DNA of 64,000 nucleotides from Embleya sp045207785 (GTDB taxonomy: Bacteria; Actinomycetota; Actinomycetes; Streptomycetales; Streptomycetaceae): positions 4,898,001 through 4,962,000 of the forward strand of contig NZ_CP108776.1 of NCBI RefSeq assembly GCF_045207785.1, read 5' to 3'. Shown here in pieces: positions 35,591 to 44,087 of this stretch. The number at the start of each line of letters is the position of its first letter. Position 1 is the first letter of the stretch. The notes under the pieces are model-generated. The model was not told the origin of the DNA. It saw nothing but the letters and a program-made list of their open reading frames with translations, and ran no database searches. The translations under genes were made by a program, and so were the position numbers.

Positions 35591-36463
35591 ATGGCCACCT
35601 TCGTCGCGCTGTTCGCCGCCGCCGTCGCCTACGCCGCGGTGCTCACCCTCGCGGCGGTCGGTTTCCTGCTGCTGTACAAGGCGACCGGCGTCGTGAACTT
35701 CGCGCACGGCGACCTGCTGACCCTGGGCGGGTTCCTGGCGTGGTGGCTGATCGTGGACCACGGACTGCCGGTCCTGGTGGGCTCGTTGATCGCGATCGTG
35801 CTGCTCGCCGGAGCCGGCGTGGTGCTGGAGCGGGTGGCCTACGCGCCCCTGCGCCGCCGATCGCCGATGACGGTGGTGGTGGCGACGCTGGCCGCCGCGC
35901 TGGTGATCCGGGCGCTGCTGGGGATCTGGCTCGGCAGCACGCCGCGCCGGCTGCCGAGCCCGGTCGGGGAGGGCGCCTGGCATGTCGCGGGCGCGGCCGT
36001 CGCGTGGCAGCGGGTGCTGATCGTCGGCGTCGCGGTCGTGGTGGTCGGCGGGCTGTTGTACACGTTCCACCGCACCTCCTTCGGTCGCCAGGTGCGTGCG
36101 CTCGCGGCCGATCCGGAGGCCGCGAAGCTGTGCGGCGTGCGGGTGCGGCGGGTGTCGATGATCGCGTGGGCGCTGTCCGGCGCGCTCGCGGCGCTGGCCG
36201 GGATCCTGGTCGCACCGCTCACCGTGCTCGACCTGAACTTCGGCTTCGCGATCATGCTGGGCGGCCTCGCGGCCGCGGTCGCGGGCGGTTTCGGCAACCT
36301 CGGCGGCGCGGTGGTGGGCTGCCTCGGGGTGGGCCTGGTCCAACTCCTGGTCGGCGGCTACTGGTTGCGGGACTACGCGGGCGCGTTGCCGTACGTGGCC
36401 CTGTTCCTGGTGATCGTGCTGCGGCCGCGGGGGCTGTTCTCGACCACGGCGACCAGGTTGTGA
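35591..36463 (+). CDS. livH: Branched-chain-type ABC permease LivH, 290 aa
   Basis: An integral membrane subunit with about eight helices. YKATGVVNFAHGDLLTLGG near residue 35 is the conserved LivH motif. GVRVRRVSMIAWALSGALAALAGIL and the following GFAIMLGGLAAAVAGGFGNLGGA are the coupling region and its neighbour. It starts two bases after the LivK stop (ATG 35591), so it is coupled. It pairs with LivM to form the channel. The symbol follows the family; the true substrate is unknown. Confidence 0.9.
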   Translation: MATFVALFAAAVAYAAVLTLAAVGFLLLYKATGVVNFAHGDLLTLGGFLAWWLIVDHGLPVLVGSLIAIVLLAGAGVVLERVAYAPLRRRSPMTVVVATLAAALVIRALLGIWLGSTPRRLPSPVGEGAWHVAGAAVAWQRVLIVGVAVVVVGGLLYTFHRTSFGRQVRALAADPEAAKLCGVRVRRVSMIAWALSGALAALAGILVAPLTVLDLNFGFAIMLGGLAAAVAGGFGNLGGAVVGCLGVGLVQLLVGGYWLRDYAGALPYVALFLVIVLRPRGLFSTTATRL

Positions 36464-36471
36464 GGGACGAG

Positions 36472-37752
36472 ATGAACGAAACCACCACAGAAAACGTGTC
36501 GTGGCCGGGAGGTGACGCCGGGTCAGGAGGGGAACCGGCGTCCGACCGGGGCGCGGGGGCCGCCCCGGATACATCCGGAAGGGGGTCGGACGGGGTGGGG
36601 GAGCCTCGTCCGGCGCTCGATCCGGCTTCCGGTTCGGCCCCCGGTTCGGGTGGCGCGTGGGCGGGGGGTGACGCCGGAAGGGGAACGGCGTCCGGGCCCG
36701 CGCGCCGCCCGGGGGAAGGGTCCGATGCCGGGGCGTGGCTGCGTGCCCGCCTCGGCTCGGGCCCGGGACCACTGCGAAGCAGGCGCCCGTATCTGGGTGT
36801 CGCGGCCTTCACGATCGCCACGGCGATCGCGGTGCCCGCCCTGGTGAACTCCGCCGAGGGCGCCAACCTGGTCGACCTTTGGCTGTTGTACGCGCTGGCC
36901 GGGATCGGCTTCGCGTGGATCTTCGGCCTCGCCGGACGCTTCGCGTTCTGCCATACGACGCTGATGGCGGTCGGCGCGTATACGGCCGCCTACGCGGCCA
37001 CGCACGACGTACCGTTTTGGGGAGCGGTACTCGCGGGTACGGCCTGCGCGGCCCTGGTCGCCGCGCTGGTCGGGCTCGCCCTCGCCCGCGCGCAACATTT
37101 CGCCTTCGCGATCGGGACGTTGGCGGTCAGTCAGATCGGCGTGGTGGTGTTCTCCCGCTCGGGCACCTTCACCGGCGTCAACGGCCAGGTGCACGGCGTC
37201 CCGTTCCCGACCGTGTTCGGGTACACGCTCGACACCGACCGCGACATCTTCTGGCTGCTGCTCGCCTTCGTCACGCTCGCGCTGCTGCTCGGCGTGTTCA
37301 TCCGGCGCTCGCCGCTGGGCCGCGAGGCGGTGGCCGCGCGCGACGCGGAACTGGTCGCGCGCACGGCCGGGGTGCCGGTGCGGCGCATCCACCTGACCCT
37401 GTTCGTGCTCGGCTCGGCCACCGGCGGTCTGGCCGGTGCGCTGCTCGCGCACTGGCAGGGCTTCGTCGGGATCGACTCGTTCGGCCTCGACCTGGGGATC
37501 GGGATCTTCCTGATGGTGATCCTGGGCGGGACACATTCGCTGTGGGGCCCGATTCTCGGCGCCGGCTTCTACGTCTGGGCGCCGAAGCTGCTGAGCGGCC
37601 TCGACGAGTACCGCGCGGCCGTGTACGGCGGCCTGCTGCTGCTGATGATCATGCTGTGTCCCGAGGGCCTTACCGGGCTGGCCGCGCGTGCGCGGGCGGC
37701 CCTCGCGCGGGCTCGGGACCGGAGTCGCACGAAGGAGGGTGAGCATGCCTGA
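36472..37752 (+). CDS. livM: Branched-chain-type ABC permease LivM with long disordered leader, 426 aa
   Basis: The membrane part (about residues 105-415) has the LivM pattern: LLYALAGIGFAWIFGLAGR, FCHTTLMAVGAYTAAYAA, ARTAGVPVRRIHLTLFVLGS and LGGTHSLWGPILGAGFYVW. The first 100 residues are unusual: a Gly/Ser/Pro/Asp-rich leader with a partly duplicated G-G-D-A-G-x-G segment, which normal LivM proteins lack. ATG 36472 is nine bases after the LivH stop, and its TGA overlaps the LivG start by eight bases. It forms a heterodimer with LivH. Confidence 0.89.
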   Translation: MNETTTENVSWPGGDAGSGGEPASDRGAGAAPDTSGRGSDGVGEPRPALDPASGSAPGSGGAWAGGDAGRGTASGPARRPGEGSDAGAWLRARLGSGPGPLRSRRPYLGVAAFTIATAIAVPALVNSAEGANLVDLWLLYALAGIGFAWIFGLAGRFAFCHTTLMAVGAYTAAYAATHDVPFWGAVLAGTACAALVAALVGLALARAQHFAFAIGTLAVSQIGVVVFSRSGTFTGVNGQVHGVPFPTVFGYTLDTDRDIFWLLLAFVTLALLLGVFIRRSPLGREAVAARDAELVARTAGVPVRRIHLTLFVLGSATGGLAGALLAHWQGFVGIDSFGLDLGIGIFLMVILGGTHSLWGPILGAGFYVWAPKLLSGLDEYRAAVYGGLLLLMIMLCPEGLTGLAARARAALARARDRSRTKEGEHA

Positions 37753-38635
37753 TCCGGTAGCCCCACGAAGGCGGGCGACCACGCCGGATCCGGTGCCCCG
37801 GTCCGGTCTTGTGCCGCCGGCCGTTCGGGGGCCCGAACCCGCCCCGGCCACCGCGTCCGCGCAACTGCGCGAACCGGTCCTGAGCGCGCGGGACATCCGG
37901 GTGGACTTCGGTGGCGTACGTGCCGTCGACGCGGTGTCCGTGGACGTGTATCGCGGCGAGGTGGTCGGGGTGATCGGCCCCAACGGCAGCGGCAAGACCA
38001 CGCTGCTCAACGCGATCACCGGGGTCGTCCCGGCGAGCGGCGAACTGTACGTCGGCGGCGTGCCGGTCCGCCTCGGCAGCCCCGAACGGGCGCGCCGCGC
38101 GGGCCTGGTGCGGATGTTCCAGACCCCGCAACCGGTCCGCGCGCTCACCTGCGTGGAGAACGTCCTGCTCGCGACGTCGGACACCCGGCACCGCGGCCTG
38201 CTCGCCGCGTGGCTGCTGCGGCCGCTGATGGCCCGGGTCGAGCAGGAGCGCCTGGCCGGTGCGCAGGCCGCGCTCGACCGGGTCGGGTTGGGCGATCGGG
38301 CCGAACTGAGCGCGGGCGTGCTCACCTATGGTGAGCAGCGCCTGTTGGACATCGCGCGCGGGATCGCCGCCGTGCCGCGCGTGCTGATGCTGGACGAGCC
38401 GAGCGCGGGGCTGAACTCCCGGGAGACGGACGCCCTGTTACTGCTCCTGCGCGCGGTCGCGGCGGACGGCGTCGGGTTGCTCGTGGTGGACCACAAGATC
38501 GATTTCATCGACGCGCTGTGCGACCGGATCACCGTCCTGGAGACCGGCCGGGTGGTCGCCGAGGGGGTGCCGGCCGCGGTGTGGCGGGACCGCCGCGTCA
38601 TGGACGCCTACCTGGGAGTCGCGCACGATGGCTGA
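37745..38635 (+). CDS. livG: ABC importer ATPase LivG, 296 aa
   Basis: A cytoplasmic ATPase of the importer. Motifs: Walker A GPNGSGKTT, a Q-loop in FQTPQPV, a signature-like LTYGEQRLLDIAR (G-E-Q in place of G-G-Q), Walker B VLMLDEPSAG and the switch His in VVDHK. The first 40 residues are a Pro/Arg/Ala-rich leader. ATG 37745 has GAAGGAGGG and overlaps the LivM stop by eight bases. Its TGA overlaps the LivF start the same way. Confidence 0.9.
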   Translation: MPDPVAPRRRATTPDPVPRSGLVPPAVRGPEPAPATASAQLREPVLSARDIRVDFGGVRAVDAVSVDVYRGEVVGVIGPNGSGKTTLLNAITGVVPASGELYVGGVPVRLGSPERARRAGLVRMFQTPQPVRALTCVENVLLATSDTRHRGLLAAWLLRPLMARVEQERLAGAQAALDRVGLGDRAELSAGVLTYGEQRLLDIARGIAAVPRVLMLDEPSAGLNSRETDALLLLLRAVAADGVGLLVVDHKIDFIDALCDRITVLETGRVVAEGVPAAVWRDRRVMDAYLGVAHDG

Positions 38636-39518
38636 GGGCGAGACCGGGAACGAGGCGGTGTCCACGGTGCCGGCGGCGCCGACATGGCCGGCGGTTCCGA
38701 CAGGGCCGACAGTGCCGACGGTGTCTGCGGTCGAGGCGGAGGGGTGCCTGCCGTACGAGCCGGACGCGCGGCCGACCCAGACCAGGCTCGATTCCGCGCC
38801 GGCCGCCGCGATGCTCGTCGTTCGCGGGTTGAGCGTCCGCTACGGGACCACGCGGGCCGTGCTCGACCTGTCGCTCGACGTCGCGGCGGGTGAGGCGGTC
38901 GCGCTGCTCGGCCCCAACGGCGCGGGCAAGACCTCCACGCTGCACGCGATCTCGGGGCTGATCGGGCACGGCGGCACGGTCGCCTTCGACGGCCGGGACC
39001 TGACCGGCCACGCGCCGGAGGCGATCGCCCGGCTCGGGCTGATCCACGTGCCGGAGGGACGCCGGGTCTTCCCGACGCTGACCGTGCGGGAGAACCTCGC
39101 GATGGGCCGGATCGCGGCGGCGGGCCGGACCGGGTGGACCGAGGCCGACGTGCTCGACCTGTTCCCGGCGCTCGGCCCACTGCTCGGGCGGGCCGGGTAC
39201 GCGCTGTCCGGTGGCGAGCAGCAGATGGTCGCGCTGGGCCGGGCGCTGCTGTCGGTACCGCGCCTGCTGGTGCTGGACGAGCCGTCGCTCGGCCTCGCGC
39301 CCGCGGTGGTGCGCACCGTGTACGACGCGCTCGCGCGGATCGCGGCGGACGTGCCGATGCTCGTGGTCGAGCAGAACACCGCGGAGGCGCTCCGACTGTG
39401 TGTGCGCGGGCACGTCCTGGCCGCGGGCCGACTCGCGCTCACCGGCACCGCGGCGGAGCTGGGCGATCGGGACTCGCTGCTGGCGTCCTACCTGGGCCGC
39501 CGGGACGCGGCGGCCTGA
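38628..39518 (+). CDS. livF: ABC importer ATPase LivF, 296 aa
   Basis: The second ATPase. Motifs: Walker A GPNGAGKTS, Q-loop region VPEGRRVFPTLTV, signature LSGGEQQMVALGRAL, Walker B LLVLDEPSLGLAP and VVEQN. The PEGRRVFPxLTV segment is diagnostic of LivF. The first 60 residues are an extra leader with VPT-x-P repeats (V-P-T/A repeated). ATG 38628 overlaps the LivG stop by eight bases. It closes the five-gene operon; a convergent MazG-like gene ends 43 bases further on. Confidence 0.91.
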   Translation: MAEGETGNEAVSTVPAAPTWPAVPTGPTVPTVSAVEAEGCLPYEPDARPTQTRLDSAPAAAMLVVRGLSVRYGTTRAVLDLSLDVAAGEAVALLGPNGAGKTSTLHAISGLIGHGGTVAFDGRDLTGHAPEAIARLGLIHVPEGRRVFPTLTVRENLAMGRIAAAGRTGWTEADVLDLFPALGPLLGRAGYALSGGEQQMVALGRALLSVPRLLVLDEPSLGLAPAVVRTVYDALARIAADVPMLVVEQNTAEALRLCVRGHVLAAGRLALTGTAAELGDRDSLLASYLGRRDAAA

Positions 39519-39561
39519 CGGCGGGCCGGCCCGGCGGGTTCGAAGACGTGCCCCGGCCGCC

Positions 39562-39912
39562 TCACAGGCCCGGCGCGCCCGGCGGATACTTGATCGCGTT
39601 CTTGACCATCTTGTCGCGCAGCGCCTGGGCCGGGTCGATGCCGAGCTGATCGGCGAGGCCGAGCAGATAGGCCAGCACGTCCGCGATCTCCTCGCGCACG
39701 TGCTCGCCGCGAGCCGGATCCGACATCACGTCGGCGGCCTGCTCGGGGGTGAGCCATTGGAAGATCTCCACGAGCTCCGCGGCCTCCACACTCAACGCCA
39801 TCACCAGGTTCTTGGGCGTGTGGAAGGGCTGCCAGTGCCGCTCCGCGGAGAACGCGGCCAGCGCGGCGGTGAGTTCGGCGAGGTCCGAATCGGTGCGGGG
39901 AGTGGTGTCCAT
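39562..39912 (-). CDS. MazG-like nucleotide pyrophosphohydrolase, 116 aa
   Basis: A small all-helical NTP pyrophosphohydrolase of the MazG/RS21-C6 (DCTPP1) type. Motifs: FHTPKNLVMALSVEAAELVEIFQW with E-x-x-E/D metal ligands, EEIADVLAYLLGLAD with E-E-x-x-D-x-x, and a terminal KNAIKYP. RS21-C6 relatives destroy dCTP and modified pyrimidine nucleotides to keep the pool clean. It is a single-domain form without the second MazG half. It is divergent from exonuclease III, 103 bases apart; both act in nucleotide or DNA quality control. Confidence 0.88.
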   Translation of the reverse strand: MDTTPRTDSDLAELTAALAAFSAERHWQPFHTPKNLVMALSVEAAELVEIFQWLTPEQAADVMSDPARGEHVREEIADVLAYLLGLADQLGIDPAQALRDKMVKNAIKYPPGAPGL

Positions 39913-40015
39913 GCGTCATGCCTATCGCATCCGACCCGCGCCGGGCCGCCCGGTGGTGTCACCCCGGGGAGGGACAATGTGGCGAGATCGCCGTCGTCCG
40001 CTTTGGAAGGTTCGC

Positions 40016-40807
40016 ATGAGGGTCGCCACCTGGAACATCAACTCGATCGGGGCCCGGCTGCCCAAGCTCCTGGAGTGGCTGGAGAGCGCCGCTCCCGACG
40101 TGGTGTGTCTGCAGGAGCTCAAGTCCACGCCCGAGGCGTATCCGCTGAAGGAGCTACAGGAGGCCGGCTACGAGTCGGCGGTCAACGCCGGCGGACGCTG
40201 GAACGGCGTCGCGGTGCTGTCCAAGGTCGGCTTGGAGGACGTCGTCCAGGGCCTGGAGGCGGGCCCCGGCTTCCCCGAGCTCGACGGCCCGCACGAGGCC
40301 CGGGCGCTCTCCGCGACCTGCGGCGGGGTCCGGGTCTGGTCGGTATACGTGCCCAACGGCCGCGAGGTGGACAACCCGCACTACGCGTACAAGCTGGCGT
40401 GGCTCAAGGCGCTGCACGCCGCGGTGGCCGCGGACGCGGCGGGCGCCCGGCCGTTCGCGGTGCTCGGCGACTACAACGTCGCGCCCACCGATCAGGACGT
40501 CTGGGACATCGCGCTGTTCGGCGACAACGCGACGCATGTGACGCAGGCCGAGCGCGACGCGGTCACCGCGCTGGAGAACATCGGGCTGCGCGAGGTGATG
40601 CCGCGGGCGCTCAAGTACGACGTCCCGTTCACCTTCTGGGACTACCGCGACCTGGGCTTCCCGAAGAACAAGGGCATGCGGATCGACCTCGTGTACGGCA
40701 ACGCGGCCTTCAACGCCGCGGTCACCGACGCCTACGTCGACCGCGAGGCCCGCAAGGGCAAGGGCACCAGCGACCACGCTCCGGTCGTGGTGGATCTGAG
40801 CGTGTAG
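40016..40807 (+). CDS. xthA: Exodeoxyribonuclease III (AP endonuclease), 263 aa
   Basis: An exonuclease III/APE1-fold Mg2+-dependent nuclease of base excision repair. All motifs are visible: TWNINSIGARL, VVCLQELKS with the metal-binding Glu, SVYVPNGR, LGDYNVAP, FTFWDYRD and the catalytic end GTSDHAPVVVDL. Length fits the family. ATG 40016 has GGAAGG seven bases upstream. It is monocistronic, with a long-loop hairpin after the stop. The symbol follows the family; Streptomyces have more than one paralogue. Confidence 0.92.
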   Translation: MRVATWNINSIGARLPKLLEWLESAAPDVVCLQELKSTPEAYPLKELQEAGYESAVNAGGRWNGVAVLSKVGLEDVVQGLEAGPGFPELDGPHEARALSATCGGVRVWSVYVPNGREVDNPHYAYKLAWLKALHAAVAADAAGARPFAVLGDYNVAPTDQDVWDIALFGDNATHVTQAERDAVTALENIGLREVMPRALKYDVPFTFWDYRDLGFPKNKGMRIDLVYGNAAFNAAVTDAYVDREARKGKGTSDHAPVVVDLSV

Positions 40808-40832
40808 GACGGCGCCGCGGCGGTCTCGGCGA

Positions 40833-40876
40833 CGGTCCCGGTCACGACGATCCGGGATCGGCCGACTCCGGGACCG
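40833..40876. terminator. Inverted repeat between xthA and the convergent AAA gene
   Basis: CGGTCCCGG (40833-40841) pairs with CCGGGACCG (40868-40876) with a long loop that may fold further. It lies between the convergent stops. Confidence 0.5.
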
Positions 40877-40888
40877 CTGTCGGCGGCC

Positions 40889-42052
40889 CTACAGGTACAG
40901 CCCCTGGCCGCCCTGGTGCGGGCGTTCGACCTCCACCGGGGCGGCGCCGTTGCGCAGCGCGTACAACTCGGCCAGCGTCGCGTGGGTGCCGATGCCTTCG
41001 GCGGTGCCGAGCCACTCGCGGGCCTCGGCGAAGTCGAGCGGGCCCACGTCGATCTGGGCCAGGCACCGGCCGGGCCGGACCACGGCCGGATGCAGGTGGC
41101 CGAGGTTCTCGTTGGTGGTGATCGCGACCATGACGTTGCGGCCCTGGCCGAGCAGACCGTCGGTCAGGTTGAGCAGCCGCGACAGCGCCTGGCCGGCGGA
41201 GCGCTTGGCCTCGCCGCGGATCAGTTCGTCGCAGTCCTCCAGGACCAGCAGCCGCCACTTGTGCTTCTTGGACTTGTCGTGCGACTCCTCGTCCTCGTCG
41301 CCGCGCCCGATCGCGACGTCCATGAGGTAGCCGGTGTCGCCGAACAGCGCCTCGGGGTCGAGCACGCAGTCCATCCGGCACCAGTCCTGCCACGAGCGCG
41401 CGAGCGCGCGCAGCGCCGTGGTCTTGCCGGTCCCGGGCGGGCCGTGCAGCAGGATCAACCGGCCGGACACGTCGTCGGGGGTCACCTTCATCAGCCGGTC
41501 GAACGCGCCGGCCGTCGGCCCGGTGTAGTTGCGGCGGATGTCCTCCCACGGCGCGGCCGTGATGGCACGCGTCGTGCGGTATGGGCCGCGTCGGGCCGAG
41601 AAGTACCAGAAGCCCATCGCGACGGCCTCGTCCTTGGGCGGCGGATCGGCCGCCGCGCCCTTGACCGCCTTCTTCAGGACCGCGCGGCCGATCTTCTCGT
41701 CGACGGCGGTGACGGTCACCTCGCCGCCGCCGCTGCGCCAGCGGACCGAGCGCAGGGTCCAGCCGTCACCGATGGCCAGCTGCGCGGATCGGTCGTCCTC
41801 CTCGACGGCGCGGACGACCTTGGCGCCGCGCGGGACGAGCCGTGCGCCGGGCTTGACCCGGTCCAGGCGGGTGGTGCGGGCCCACGGCTGGGCACCGGTC
41901 AGGAACGCGGCGAGGGCGAGCCCGTCCACGGCGTCGTAAGGGGTGTCCGCGTCGTCGAGTCCGAACACGAAGGGCAGCAGCGTTGAGGGGTCGTCACCGG
42001 CTGAACTCGGCGCCCCATCCGGTTGGCGGGGCGTCTGGCGAGGCATCGACAT
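40889..42052 (-). CDS. AAA+ ATPase with DUF5925 N-terminal domain, 387 aa
   Basis: The N-terminal 130 residues match the DUF5925 region found fused to an AAA ATPase in actinomycetes. The ATPase (about 170-370) has LLHGPPGTGKTTALRAL, Walker B LLVLEDCDEL and the sensor-type ITTNENLGHLHPAVVRPGRCLA, with an R-P-G-R arginine-finger region. No membrane helix is present. Its role is unknown; by analogy it is a BCS1- or CDC48-like motor. The start is set at ATG 42052; ATG 42046 is two codons further. It is isolated from neighbours on both sides. Confidence 0.83.
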   Translation of the reverse strand: MSMPRQTPRQPDGAPSSAGDDPSTLLPFVFGLDDADTPYDAVDGLALAAFLTGAQPWARTTRLDRVKPGARLVPRGAKVVRAVEEDDRSAQLAIGDGWTLRSVRWRSGGGEVTVTAVDEKIGRAVLKKAVKGAAADPPPKDEAVAMGFWYFSARRGPYRTTRAITAAPWEDIRRNYTGPTAGAFDRLMKVTPDDVSGRLILLHGPPGTGKTTALRALARSWQDWCRMDCVLDPEALFGDTGYLMDVAIGRGDEDEESHDKSKKHKWRLLVLEDCDELIRGEAKRSAGQALSRLLNLTDGLLGQGRNVMVAITTNENLGHLHPAVVRPGRCLAQIDVGPLDFAEAREWLGTAEGIGTHATLAELYALRNGAAPVEVERPHQGGQGLYL

Positions 42053-42115
42053 GATTTCGATGATCCGGTGCCCCGGGCCGTCCGTACAGTGGTTTTCGGG
42101 TGTGGTTTTCCCCGC

Positions 42116-42135
42116 TGCCGTGACCGACCACGGCA
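42116..42135. other. Inverted repeat between the GntR and AAA genes
   Basis: TGCCGTG and CACGGCA flank ACCGAC. It lies 42 bases downstream of the GntR stop and 64 bases upstream of the AAA start, so it may be a terminator or an operator. Confidence 0.4.
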
Positions 42136-42176
42136 CCGGCCGGGCGGACCTGACGCCCTGTCTTCACCCGCGCACG

Positions 42177-42545
42177 CTACGGCTCGTAGACCACGTCGAA
42201 CGCGGAGAGCGCGGTCGCGATCGCCTCGTCGCGGGTCAGGCCGAGCCGGTGCGCACGGCGCGCGTACTCGATCGCGGCCTCGCTCGCCGCCCGGTGCGCG
42301 CTGTCGCCGACGGCGGCGATGAAACTGCCCGAGCGCCCGCGGGTCTCGATCACGCCGTCCGCCTCCAGCTCGCGGTAGGCGCGGGCGACGGTGTTGGGCG
42401 CCAGGCCGAGGTCGCCGGCGAGGCCGCGCACGGTCGGCAGGCGGGTGCCGGCGGGAAGTGTTCCGGCCCGGGACTGGTCCGCGACCTGGGCCCGGATCTG
42501 CTCGAACGGCGCGATGGGCGAGGCCGGGTCGATGGTGATCACCAT
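42177..42545 (-). CDS. GntR-family (YtrA subfamily) transcriptional regulator, 122 aa
   Basis: A short GntR repressor. The winged HTH (residues about 10-75) reads PFEQIRAQVADQSRAG, LPTVRGLAGDLGLAPNTVARAYRELE and ETRGRSGSFI. The C-terminal 45 residues are helical, too short for a ligand domain, as in YtrA proteins, which control ABC or drug exporters. It follows the MFS gene by 50 bases in the same direction and may form an operon with it. Autoregulation is expected. ATG 42545 fits the first helix. Confidence 0.87.
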   Translation of the reverse strand: MVITIDPASPIAPFEQIRAQVADQSRAGTLPAGTRLPTVRGLAGDLGLAPNTVARAYRELEADGVIETRGRSGSFIAAVGDSAHRAASEAAIEYARRAHRLGLTRDEAIATALSAFDVVYEP

Positions 42546-42595
42546 GCCGATGAGCCTAGGCCCCTCGGTGGGAGATCCCGACGGATTCCGATCGG

Positions 42596-43894
42596 TCAGG
42601 TCGCGCCGGTCGTCTCGGCCTTCGCCGGTTCCGCCGGTTCGACCGGTTCGACCGGATGGGCCGGTTCGACCGGATGGACCGAGCCGGTTCCGGACAACGC
42701 CCTGACCTCCGGGATCGCGAACACGCCGAGGATCAGCACGACGCACGCGCCGGCGAAGACCCACAGCACGCCCGCGTTGCCGAACGTGTTCCCGGCCGGA
42801 CCAGCCAGGGCGGTACACGCGGGGGCGAGCGCCATCGAACCGAGCCAGTCGTAGGCCGAGACGCGCGCGACGTACTCGGCCGGGATCTCCTGGCGGAGCG
42901 TCAGCATCCAGCACACGCTGAAGACCTCCATGCCGACGCCGCACACGAACATCGACAGCGCGAGGATCGGCCACGGCGCGGGGATCGCGAGCGCCACGAA
43001 GGTCGGCGCCAGCGGAAGCAGCCCCCAGTTGCCGGCGTTCAGGAGGCGGCGCGGCCGATACCGGACCAGGACGAGGCCGCCGAGCAGAGTGCCCGCCCCG
43101 AGCGCGCTCATCGCCACGCCCCACGGCCAGGCCGCACCCCAGTGGTCCTCGGACACGACCGGTCCGAACACCGTCTCGCCCGCGACCATCATGCCGTTCA
43201 GCAGCGCGAACTGCAGGACGATGCCCCACAGCCAGCGCCTGGCCACGAACGCCCGCCAACCGTCGTGCAGTTGGCGCAGCATCGACTCGTCCTCGCCCGG
43301 ACCCATGGCGGGGATCCGCATGAACACCCGCAGCAGCGCGGCCAACACGAAGCCACCGGCGTCCAGCGCGAGCACCGCCCCCGGGCCGAGCGCCGTGGTC
43401 AGCACGCCGCCGAGCGCGGCCCCGCCGATGTGGGAGCTGCTCACCGCGACCCGGTACGCGGCGAGCGCGGGTCCGGCGTCCTCGGCGTCGAGCGTGCTGA
43501 ACAGCAGCCCCTGCGCGGCGGGCAGGTACAGCGCGTGCGCGGATCCGCCGATGCCGGCGAGCACCATCATGACCCACACGTCGCTGCCACCGGTGAGCAC
43601 GAAGACCGCGAACGCCCCCTGCGACAGCGCGTTCGCGGCATTCGCGGCGACCATCACGTGATGCCGGGGAAAGCGGTCCGCGATCACCCCGCCGACCAAT
43701 AGGAACACGACCAGCGGAAGCGTTCGCGCGGCCGCCACGAGCCCGACACCGGTACTGCCGCCACCGGCTTCGAGCACCGCGAACGCCGACGCGATCAACG
43801 CCCCGGAGTTCCCGAGCCCGGTGATGAACACGGCCGAGGTCTGTAGCAGATAGGTGCGGCCGGCCCACCGGGGCAGCCTGGATTGGCTGGACAC
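42596..43894 (-). CDS. MFS efflux transporter (enterobactin exporter/DHA3-like), 432 aa
   Basis: Twelve predicted membrane helices. GVIADRFPRHHVMVAANAAN is the loop 2-3 motif of the MFS, and the family pattern VGLVAAARTLPLVVFLLVGG precedes it. The layout fits DHA3-type proton antiporters such as EntS and Tet(V). The C-terminus has a disordered H-P-V-E-P-A/V repeat. The substrate is unknown. GTG 43894 is chosen over the longer frame since the upstream residues are compositionally random. It is followed by its likely GntR regulator. Confidence 0.85.
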   Translation of the reverse strand: MSSQSRLPRWAGRTYLLQTSAVFITGLGNSGALIASAFAVLEAGGGSTGVGLVAAARTLPLVVFLLVGGVIADRFPRHHVMVAANAANALSQGAFAVFVLTGGSDVWVMMVLAGIGGSAHALYLPAAQGLLFSTLDAEDAGPALAAYRVAVSSSHIGGAALGGVLTTALGPGAVLALDAGGFVLAALLRVFMRIPAMGPGEDESMLRQLHDGWRAFVARRWLWGIVLQFALLNGMMVAGETVFGPVVSEDHWGAAWPWGVAMSALGAGTLLGGLVLVRYRPRRLLNAGNWGLLPLAPTFVALAIPAPWPILALSMFVCGVGMEVFSVCWMLTLRQEIPAEYVARVSAYDWLGSMALAPACTALAGPAGNTFGNAGVLWVFAGACVVLILGVFAIPEVRALSGTGSVHPVEPAHPVEPVEPAEPAKAETTGAT

Positions 43895-44087
43895 CCGATG
43901 ACTATCCGCACAGCCGACGGGGATCTGTCGAGAGCTTTTCCCGGGCGTACCCGGCGACCGCGGCGACCGGCGCCGGATCGGGCCGCACTTGCCGGGTTTT
44001 GCGAGTCGGACCGGATCCGAGCGAATCGGGGGTCGATCGTGTCGTTGTTCGACAGGGTGAAGGGACACCGGAGGACGGGGGCATGAC

